Source: an uncultured Clostridium sp. (GTDB lineage: Bacteria > Bacillota > Clostridia > Clostridiales > Clostridiaceae). Taken from it: DNA of 10,976 bases. The notes below the pieces were generated by a model. That model was given only the letters and a program-made list of their open reading frames with translations, did not search any database and had not been told where the DNA came from. Each line of letters starts with the position of its first letter. Position 1 is the stretch's first letter. The DNA lies in NCBI GenBank assembly GCA_937927335.1, contig CALBDU010000018.1, positions 1 through 10,976 of the forward strand, read 5' to 3'. A program made the translations under genes and the position numbers. This document shows positions 6,498-10,976 of this stretch, piece by piece.

Positions 6498-6524
6498 AAT
6501 ACCGGCAGCCAGTGCCGGTATTTT
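6498..6524 (+). terminator. Terminator of the zinc-ribbon gene
   Basis: AATACCGGCA (6498-6507) pairs exactly with TGCCGGTATT (6513-6522) around a 5-base loop, followed by a short T/A tail. The stem core is the same as that of the terminator at 4904-4933. Confidence 0.82.
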
Positions 6525-6581
6525 ATATATTACACAGCCAATTTATGTAATATAGGAATTGCGAAACATTCATTAATGTTG

Positions 6582-6610
6582 TTGACATCATTTGGAAGAA
6601 GCACTATACT
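6582..6610 (+). promoter_or_regulatory. Sigma-A promoter of the PadR-SEDS operon
   Basis: A consensus -35 TTGACA (6582-6587), a 17-bp spacer and -10 TATACT (6605-6610). This is the strongest-looking promoter in the window. Start expected near 6617. Confidence 0.85.
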
Positions 6611-6651
6611 TATACATAGATATACTATGCATTGATAATCAATGTATAAGT
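6608..6651. promoter_or_regulatory. Nested palindromes, likely PadR operator
   Basis: Three perfect dyads are packed between the -10 and the RBS. An outer pair is ACTTATACAT (6608-6617) with ATGTATAAGT (6642-6651). Inside are CATAG-n5-CTATG (6615-6629) and CATTGAT-n-ATCAATG (6630-6644). PadR-family repressors bind dyads in their own promoters, often with ATGT/ACAT or TATAC/GTATA half-sites as seen here. Autoregulation is therefore the simplest reading, by inference. The left arm overlaps the -10 and the expected start point, so the outer pair would act as DNA, not as an RNA stem. Confidence 0.6.
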
Positions 6652-6666
6652 GAAGGAGGTTTGAGC

Positions 6667-7011
6667 ATGGCAATTAATAAGGAGCTTTTAAAGGGCAGCA
6701 CGGTAATTTTAATACTAACACTTTTGGATCGAAAAGCTATGTACGGATATGAAATGATAAAGGAAATAGAAGAAAAGTCCGAAGGTATTTTCACCTTTAA
6801 GGAAGGAACCTTGTATCCAATACTTCATTCTTTGGAAGCGGAGGGTATGGTTAAATGCTATTGGATGGAAACTGAGGGTGGAAGAAAGAGAAAATATTAT
6901 GAAATTACCAGGCTTGGAAAAGAACACTTAAAGGAAAAACAAGAGGAATGGAAGGTTTTTAGCTCTGCAGTGGATAAAGTATTATGGGAAGGAGCTGTAT
7001 TAAGTTGGTAA
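6667..7011 (+). CDS. PadR family transcriptional regulator
   Basis: A 114-residue winged-helix repressor of the short PadR-like (PadR-s2) class. The N-terminal MAINKELLKGSTVILILTLL and YGYEMIKEI (26-34) form the first helices. FKEGTLYPILHSLEAEGMV (44-62) is the diagnostic recognition-helix region, GGRKRKYYEIT (71-81) is the wing, and a C-terminal helix serves for dimerisation. The frame is open 25 codons upstream, but AAGGAGGT (6653-6660) six bases before ATG 6667 fixes this start; the earlier ATG at 6592 lies upstream of the -10. It overlaps the next gene by 7 bases. PadR genes next to HAAS-domain membrane proteins are a known pairing, and here it probably represses its own operon through the dyads upstream. 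The effector is unknown. Confidence 0.93.
   Translation: MAINKELLKGSTVILILTLLDRKAMYGYEMIKEIEEKSEGIFTFKEGTLYPILHSLEAEGMVKCYWMETEGGRKRKYYEITRLGKEHLKEKQEEWKVFSSAVDKVLWEGAVLSW
6989..6994 (+). promoter_or_regulatory. RBS deciding a TTG start
   Basis: AAGGAG lies inside the padR 3' end, ten bases before TTG 7005. The in-frame ATG at 6984 has no Shine-Dalgarno sequence before it, so TTG 7005 is preferred. Confidence 0.6.
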
Positions 7012-8285
7012 ATTCTAAAATAGAGGAATATATACAGGAAATTTGCAGCTACGTAAAATTCAAAAAAGCTCATAAGGAGATAAGAACTGAATTCTTAAAT
7101 CATATAGAAGAAAAAACCGAGGATTTGATGAAGCAGGGAATGAATGAAGAAGAAGCTTCAAGAAATGCCCTGGCGGAAATGGGTGAAGCTGAGGCTATTG
7201 GAAAGCTGTTAAATCAAAGTCACAAGTCAGCACCTGAGTGGAGTATATTGATTATAACCATTCTCTTCACACTGCTTGGACTAACTATAGCTTATCTGCT
7301 TATAACTACCGGAATTAATCAAAATACAAATGCCTTTAAGAAAACCTCCGTATTTACAATTATGGGTTATGTGGTTATGACAGGGTTGTACTTGTTTGAT
7401 TATAAAAAATTGGAGAAGCATTCAGGAAAAATTTTCATTGGAGTTTCAGCCCTATTGATGGTGCAGTTATTTTTCTCAGTACCTGTAAATGGGATAAAAT
7501 CCTGGTTCATAATTGGTCCTTTTAACATTAGTATTACCGAATTAAGCCTGTTTATATATGTAATTTCACTTTCAAAGCTTTTAAGAAACATAGAACTTAC
7601 CAATGCAAAGAGTTATTTGTATTTAACCTCTATGCTGTTAATACCAATTATGCTGTTTTTTCAGCTTAGAGTAACCATGGCGGCTGCAACATATTTTGTT
7701 GTATTCACAATGTTTATGCTGAAATCAAAAATTAAAAAAGCATATACGGCAGCGGTTATTGGAATTTTTACAGCAGGCAGCTTCTATATGGTAATTTCAG
7801 AACCCTATAGATTAAAAAGGCTGATGGTTTTTCTTAATCCATCCAGTGATCCATTAGGTGCCGGCTGGCTCAATATTCAAATACAAAATTTATTGTCGTC
7901 GGTAGGATATTTTGGAAATGGCTTCAACTTTCCGAAAAAAACAATTCCTGTAGTGGAAAGTGACTTTGTTCTTACGTATATAATATATACCTTTGGCTGG
8001 ATTGCAGGATTCATACTTATCATAATTATTGCAGCTTTTATTGTCCGCATGTTTACTGCCTCCAATATGGTTAAGGATGTTTATGGGAATGGCATAATTC
8101 AGGGCTTCATGCTGGTATTTGCCATGGAATTCATGTGGAATATACTGATGATACTTGGGTTTGCCCCTATTGTAAGTGTGAACCTGCCCTTTATAAGCTA
8201 CGGAGGCTCCAGTCTGCTGTCCCAGATGGCTGCTATAGGAGTAATAATGAGCATTTACAGGTGCAGGACCTTGTCTTTTTCCTGA
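7005..8285 (+). CDS. HAAS-like domain fused to a SEDS (FtsW/RodA/SpoVE family) membrane protein
   Basis: A 426-residue polytopic protein. Residues 1-75 are soluble and helical, with the KAHKEIRTEFLNHIEEK and NEEEASRNALAEMGEAEAI pattern of HAAS/DUF1700-type (permease-prefix) domains that accompany PadR regulators. From about 80 the rest is a SEDS core. It has NG (162-163) before SWFIIGPF, ITEL with E179, EPYRLKRLMVFLNP (266-279), GAGW (285-288), an extracellular-loop D320 in ESDFV, and NLPFISYGGSS (393-403). SEDS proteins polymerise peptidoglycan glycan strands from lipid II, and D320 aligns with the Asp essential in RodA. Oddities are KSW (165-167) where RRW is usual and the absence of a partner class B PBP nearby. 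TTG at 7005 is chosen over ATG 6984 because of AAGGAG at 6989-6994. Its start overlaps the padR stop, implying translational coupling. Confidence 0.88.
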   Translation: MVNSKIEEYIQEICSYVKFKKAHKEIRTEFLNHIEEKTEDLMKQGMNEEEASRNALAEMGEAEAIGKLLNQSHKSAPEWSILIITILFTLLGLTIAYLLITTGINQNTNAFKKTSVFTIMGYVVMTGLYLFDYKKLEKHSGKIFIGVSALLMVQLFFSVPVNGIKSWFIIGPFNISITELSLFIYVISLSKLLRNIELTNAKSYLYLTSMLLIPIMLFFQLRVTMAAATYFVVFTMFMLKSKIKKAYTAAVIGIFTAGSFYMVISEPYRLKRLMVFLNPSSDPLGAGWLNIQIQNLLSSVGYFGNGFNFPKKTIPVVESDFVLTYIIYTFGWIAGFILIIIIAAFIVRMFTASNMVKDVYGNGIIQGFMLVFAMEFMWNILMILGFAPIVSVNLPFISYGGSSLLSQMAAIGVIMSIYRCRTLSFS

Positions 8286-8324
8286 TTGTAGAACTGACAC
8301 CATAAAATTTATTATAACTGGCAC

Positions 8325-8353
8325 TTTCCGTTATACCAGCTTTGGATTATAAT
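8325..8353 (+). promoter_or_regulatory. Possible promoter of the flavin-protein gene
   Basis: A perfect TATAAT at 8348-8353 has only a poor -35 (TTTCCG, 8325-8330) at 17 bp. It is plausible because no terminator is visible after the SEDS gene, yet the 108-base gap suggests independent initiation. Confidence 0.35.
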
Positions 8354-8393
8354 CAAAACGAATAGAAAAATCTAATTAGGCGGAGGTATAGCC

Positions 8394-8858
8394 ATGAATA
8401 GAGAAATGAGAAGAAAAGACAGGGAACTGAGTTATGATGAAACTATTGAGATTTTAAAAAGCTGCAGCTATGGTATTTTGTCAACGGTAAATGAGGAGGG
8501 ACAGCCTTATGGTGTGCCCATAAGCTATGTGGTTTTAAATAACTCAATATATTTTCATTGCGCCGGAGAAGGCCATAAACTTGATAATATGAAGAAAAAC
8601 AATAAGGTGTCCTTTTGCGTAGTTGGAAATACTTCAGTTGTACAAGACAAATTTACTACAAAATATGAAAGTGCAATTGTATTTGGAAAAACAGAGGAAG
8701 TATTTGAAAATGAGAAAAATGAAGCACTGTTAGAAATAATCAAAAAGTATTCTCCTGATTTCATTGATAAAGGAAGGGAATATATTGAAAGAGCAGGGAA
8801 GGCCACTACTGTAATTAAAATCAGCATAGAGCACGCCTCTGGAAAGGCAAACAAATAG
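8394..8858 (+). CDS. Pyridoxamine 5'-phosphate oxidase-like flavin-binding protein (NimA-type)
   Basis: A 154-residue split-barrel FMN-binding protein of the COG3467/NimA-like group. Signs are the N-terminal MRRKDREL (5-12), YGILSTVNEEGQPYGVPISYV (26-46), and FHCAGEGHKLDNM (54-66), with the conserved His-Lys and Asn of the cofactor site, followed by KVSFCVVG (71-78). Family members bind FMN or related cofactors and reduce small molecules, and some NimA proteins give nitroimidazole resistance. The physiological substrate is usually unknown and no specific claim is made here. The RBS GGAGGT (8382-8387) lies six bases before ATG. The next gene starts 39 bases after the stop, so the two may be cotranscribed. 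Confidence 0.9.
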   Translation: MNREMRRKDRELSYDETIEILKSCSYGILSTVNEEGQPYGVPISYVVLNNSIYFHCAGEGHKLDNMKKNNKVSFCVVGNTSVVQDKFTTKYESAIVFGKTEEVFENEKNEALLEIIKKYSPDFIDKGREYIERAGKATTVIKISIEHASGKANK

Positions 8859-8881
8859 CCTTTTATATTATTTGTTAAAAG

Positions 8882-8887
8882 AAAGGA
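8882..8887 (+). promoter_or_regulatory. RBS preceding an unusual TTG start
   Basis: AAAGGA, ten bases before TTG 8898 and five before ATG 8893. The ATG opens only ATG-TTT-TGA, whose stop overlaps the TTG, so the two starts compete for one Shine-Dalgarno sequence. Confidence 0.5.
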
Positions 8888-8897
8888 TTAAAATGTT

Positions 8898-9494
8898 TTG
8901 AAGAGAAAATTAAGTATTTTTATTGGGAATATTTTAATTACCTTGGCTTATGCATTTATTACAGTGCCTCAGGGAATAATAAATGGAGGAGTAACCAGTT
9001 TTTCCATGAGTCTATCCCGTATTTTCCCGTTGTCCGTATCCATATTTGTAACCATTACCACGGTTGTAATAGCTGCAGCATGCTTTTTTACCCTTGAAAT
9101 TGACTATTTTAAAGGGAGTTTGTTTTGTTGCGGCTGTTACCTGATTTTATTTAATATATTCAGCTCCATAAGCTGGAAGCCAAATTTACCAACGGTAATA
9201 TCTGTGCCGTTAGCAGCCGCTTGTGTGGGCATTGGCTTTTTCATGTGCATTAATTCAAAAGCAACAACTGTTGGAACAGACACTATTGCAGTAATTATAA
9301 ACAAGGGAATCCCCAAAATTCCCGTTGCTGCTGCAATGTATGCAGTAAATATAGCAGTGATGCTCCTGGGTTTATCTACTTATGGGGTTCTGGCCTTGAT
9401 AAAGGGGATAGTGTTTACAACTATCCAGATGCTTGTGTTAAATTTTTCCCTTAAGCTGAAAAATAAATTTGGAACACTAGATACAGCCTCATAG
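8898..9494 (+). CDS. YitT family membrane protein, short form
   Basis: A 198-residue integral membrane protein of the YitT/DUF161 type, with about five hydrophobic segments (roughly residues 5-22, 47-66, 74-91, 99-118, 143-165) and a hydrophobic tail to about 184. The family's twin motifs are present: PQGIINGGVTS (24-34) after helix 1 and the paralogous GTDTIAVIINKG (126-137) after helix 4, showing the internal duplication. It lacks the C-terminal soluble DUF2179 domain found in full-length YitT proteins of about 280-290 residues, so it is a short member of the group. Function is not established. The start is TTG at 8898 (KRKLSIF follows). The stop codon lies inside the left arm of a terminator hairpin. 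Confidence 0.85.
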   Translation: MKRKLSIFIGNILITLAYAFITVPQGIINGGVTSFSMSLSRIFPLSVSIFVTITTVVIAAACFFTLEIDYFKGSLFCCGCYLILFNIFSSISWKPNLPTVISVPLAAACVGIGFFMCINSKATTVGTDTIAVIINKGIPKIPVAAAMYAVNIAVMLLGLSTYGVLALIKGIVFTTIQMLVLNFSLKLKNKFGTLDTAS

Positions 9495-9523
9495 ATCGCA
9501 TATTATTTTCATGGGGCTGTTTT
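9483..9523 (+). terminator. Terminator overlapping the YitT stop codon
   Basis: ACAGCCTCAT (9483-9492) pairs with ATGGGGCTGT (9511-9520) over ten positions with one G-U, around an 18-base loop. Only a short T run (9520-9523) follows. It is a weak to moderate intrinsic terminator whose T run is also the start of the next -35. Confidence 0.55.
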
Positions 9524-9548
9524 ACATTACTGGAATTATTGGTATAAT
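9521..9548 (+). promoter_or_regulatory. Promoter of the Ser/Thr-rich membrane-anchored protein
   Basis: -35 TTTACA (9521-9526), 16-bp spacer, perfect -10 TATAAT (9543-9548). Start expected near 9555, giving a leader of about 40 bases. Confidence 0.65.
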
Positions 9549-9583
9549 GTATATATGGATTTGCAATTAATTTTTACTGATGC

Positions 9584-9588
9584 GGGGT
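9584..9588 (+). promoter_or_regulatory. RBS deciding the start at 9595
   Basis: GGGGT lies six bases before ATG 9595. The in-frame ATG at 9580 has no Shine-Dalgarno sequence before it and would include this site in the coding sequence. Confidence 0.55.
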
Positions 9589-9594
9589 AATAGA

Positions 9595-10140
9595 ATGGTT
9601 AAGAAAAGAACAAAGAGAAGAAAATGGGTGATTATACTTATTCCAATAATGGTAATAGCCGTTGGAGCATTGACAGCCTATTGGATTCTTATAAATAAGC
9701 TTAGCGCTAAACAGTCTGATCCAAAGAAGGCAATTGTAAATGCAGTTATAAAGGATGCAGTTCAGCATCCAACGGAGATAAAACAGGCTTTGGAATCGAT
9801 GACTATAAAGGATTCCAGCGGAACAATTGTGGCAAGCAATAACTCAAGCACCACAAATTCAGCTGCAGGAACGTCAACAAAAGGCACAGCTTCCGGCAGC
9901 ACAGCAGCATCAGGCAATAATTCAACAGGGTCAAACGGCTCAATGGCATCAAATCTTGCCGAGATGAAGGAGAATTATCAGGATTACGAGCTGCTTTCCA
10001 CCGGCGCAAAATATCTGGGTGGCAGTACATACCACCTTACAGCAGTGGTGAGATATAAGAAAACCGGTGAAGTAAAGACAGTAGAATTGACAACTCAATT
10101 AAGTGAAAGTACAAAGGATATGTTAAGGCAATATAGGTAA
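9595..10140 (+). CDS. Membrane-anchored protein with Ser/Thr/Gly-rich linker, unknown function
   Basis: A 181-residue protein I do not recognise. It has a very basic N-terminus (KKRTKRRKW, residues 3-11), then one transmembrane helix (about 12-34), giving an N-in, C-out anchor. An external helical segment (about 41-72, with DPKKAIVNAVIKDAVQHP) follows. Next is a low-complexity linker rich in Ser, Thr, Gly, Ala and Asn (about 73-120) and a small C-terminal domain (about 121-181) with predicted strands at YHLTAVVRYKK and VKTVELTTQ. The long linker suggests the C-terminal domain is held away from the membrane. No sortase, lipobox or catalytic motif is visible. It has its own promoter and ends at a hairpin shared with the convergent lipoprotein gene. 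Confidence 0.75.
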   Translation: MVKKRTKRRKWVIILIPIMVIAVGALTAYWILINKLSAKQSDPKKAIVNAVIKDAVQHPTEIKQALESMTIKDSSGTIVASNNSSTTNSAAGTSTKGTASGSTAASGNNSTGSNGSMASNLAEMKENYQDYELLSTGAKYLGGSTYHLTAVVRYKKTGEVKTVELTTQLSESTKDMLRQYR

Positions 10141-10145
10141 CATTG

Positions 10146-10179
10146 AAGCCTGCTTGGAAAAAAAAATTCAGGCAGGCTT
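10146..10179. terminator. Hairpin between convergent genes
   Basis: AAGCCTGC (10146-10153) pairs exactly with GCAGGCTT (10172-10179). The loop is long (18 bases) and holds a run of nine A, which is a T run on the minus strand. It lies between the stops at 10140 (+) and 10185 (-), so it probably serves both genes. The T tail on the plus strand is weak. Confidence 0.65.
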
Positions 10180-10184
10180 TCTCA

Positions 10185-10919
10185 TTATGGTTTTGCAGAA
10201 AATTCAGCTTCAATATTCTTTTGAGAAAACTGGTGCCAAACTGCTTCCTTTTTCCTGGATTGTTCCTTTGTAAAGGAATCAAAGGATTCTTTGGTAACTG
10301 GTTTATTATTAATAAAGTATGATATGGTTAAGCTGGTATCACCCTGACTAGATTTGCTGCAGCCTAATATTTCAGTTTTATAATTATTGTAATCAAACTT
10401 CATTTTTCCAAAGCCATTATCTGCTGCACCATTTGAAAAACGGAAGGTTCCATCTTCTTTTAGGTCTTCTAAACCTCTGTATACAACAAGGTATCCATAT
10501 ACTGCACCATCTATGGAATGCAGCACTTCATAAAACTCTGGTTCATCACCAACAGACAATTCCAGCACAGTCTCAGGCACTTTATCACCGTCCATGTCCA
10601 ACATAGAGAAACGTGCTACTTTAAAGGTAGTTCCATAAAGCTCTTTATTAGTTAAAAAATCATTTAAATATATTTTTTTCTTGTTATCTGTACTGAAAAA
10701 TTCAGCCTTATTTTGTAGTACCGCTTTATATGCTTCCAGTGCCAAATTATCAGATGAAATCTGGGTTTTTGCATTTTCACTGCCTGAAGATGAAGTATTT
10801 GTAGGAGTACTGGTATCAGAAGCAGTACTATTGCTTGTACTATTTTTATTGCCGGAACAGCCAGCTGATAAACTGGTTAATAGAAGCACTAGAAGTATAC
10901 TTATAATTTTGCTTTTCAC
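10185..10919 (-). CDS. Putative lipoprotein with a DxDGD motif
   Basis: A 244-residue exported protein. The N-terminus has two Lys, a hydrophobic core (ISILLVLLL) and a lipobox-like LSAGC with C21 as the expected lipidated residue. A Ser/Thr/Asn-rich spacer (22-55) then tethers the mature domain. The folded part carries MLDMDGDKVPE (106-116), an EF-hand-like DxDGD loop of the kind seen in calcium-binding and VCBS/FG-GAP-like extracellular repeats, then VLELS and YEVLHS strands. Ca2+ binding is inferred only. The start is GTG at 10919, supported by GAGGAG (10932-10927) seven bases upstream; no usable ATG occurs until residue 106. No convincing promoter is seen in the 57 bases left before the window ends. 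I do not recognise a specific family. Confidence 0.82.
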   Translation of the reverse strand: MKSKIISILLVLLLTSLSAGCSGNKNSTSNSTASDTSTPTNTSSSGSENAKTQISSDNLALEAYKAVLQNKAEFFSTDNKKKIYLNDFLTNKELYGTTFKVARFSMLDMDGDKVPETVLELSVGDEPEFYEVLHSIDGAVYGYLVVYRGLEDLKEDGTFRFSNGAADNGFGKMKFDYNNYKTEILGCSKSSQGDTSLTISYFINNKPVTKESFDSFTKEQSRKKEAVWHQFSQKNIEAEFSAKP

Positions 10920-10926
10920 TATATCA

Positions 10927-10932
10927 CTCCTC
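10927..10932 (-). promoter_or_regulatory. RBS deciding the lipoprotein GTG start
   Basis: On the minus strand GAGGAG, seven bases before GTG 10919. It places a complete signal peptide at the N-terminus. Confidence 0.75.
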
Positions 10933-10976
10933 GTATAATGTAGTTAGAAACATTGATAACAAATCAGTCGGAATTT

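Noticed and set aside
6529..6551. Inverted repeat ATTACA-n11-TGTAAT upstream of the PadR promoter
   Set aside because: Short arms in very AT-rich DNA and no match to a regulator site I can name, so chance is likely.
6984..7004. ATG 6984 as the start of the SEDS gene
   Set aside because: No Shine-Dalgarno sequence precedes it, while TTG 7005 has AAGGAG ten bases upstream. It remains a possible alternative adding seven residues.
9580..9594. ATG 9580 as the start of the Ser/Thr-rich protein
   Set aside because: No RBS, and the GGGGT before ATG 9595 lies inside this extension.
10681..10938. 85-codon plus-strand frame over the lipoprotein start
   Set aside because: Antisense to the signal peptide and linker of the lipoprotein, and without an RBS.

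Overview
The window looks like chromosomal DNA from a low-GC Firmicute, most likely a member of the Clostridia. Evidence for this is the AT-rich sequence, strong AGGAGG-type ribosome binding sites, sigma-A-type promoters, several TTG/GTG starts, a CtsR heat-shock operator, a NiCo (czcD) riboswitch and a PadR/HAAS gene pair. I could not assign a genus. There is no tRNA, rRNA, CRISPR array, phage module or complete insertion sequence.

Left part (1-1807): a non-coding block carries a degenerate tandem repeat (231-392) and a hairpin (408-430). It is followed by an AT-rich gene for a stand-alone ABC-type AAA ATPase (507-1247) and a 49-residue two-helix membrane peptide (1383-1532). A promoter then drives a textbook NiCo riboswitch (1622-1701), whose 3' side overlaps an intrinsic terminator (1689-1723).

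Metal operon (1808-4800): the riboswitch controls a P2-like cation ATPase. Its predicted transport-site residues (PEEFP in M4, His in M5, Glu/Asp/Cys in M6) differ from those of Ca2+ pumps. A GNAT acetyltransferase follows 23 bases downstream. Together this reads as a transition-metal (Ni/Co, possibly Fe) efflux unit that is switched on by its substrate.

Stress block (4904-6524): a small heat-shock protein on the minus strand has a perfect CtsR box between its -35 and -10. A divergent gene encodes a zinc-ribbon protein of unknown function. The block is bounded on both sides by terminators built on the same ATACCGGCA stem.

Envelope operon (6582-8285): a PadR repressor gene with a palindrome-rich promoter overlaps, by 7 bases, a gene for an N-terminal HAAS-like domain fused to a SEDS (FtsW/RodA/SpoVE) polytopic protein. 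The arrangement suggests PadR-controlled cell-wall or envelope remodelling.

Right part (8394-10919): an FMN-binding split-barrel (NimA/PNPOx-like) protein, a short YitT-family membrane protein, a membrane-anchored Ser/Thr-rich protein of unknown function, and, convergent to the last, a GTG-started lipoprotein with a DxDGD motif. The strongest observations are the NiCo riboswitch with its atypical P2-like ATPase, the PadR-HAAS-SEDS operon with nested operators, and the dimeric repeat array.
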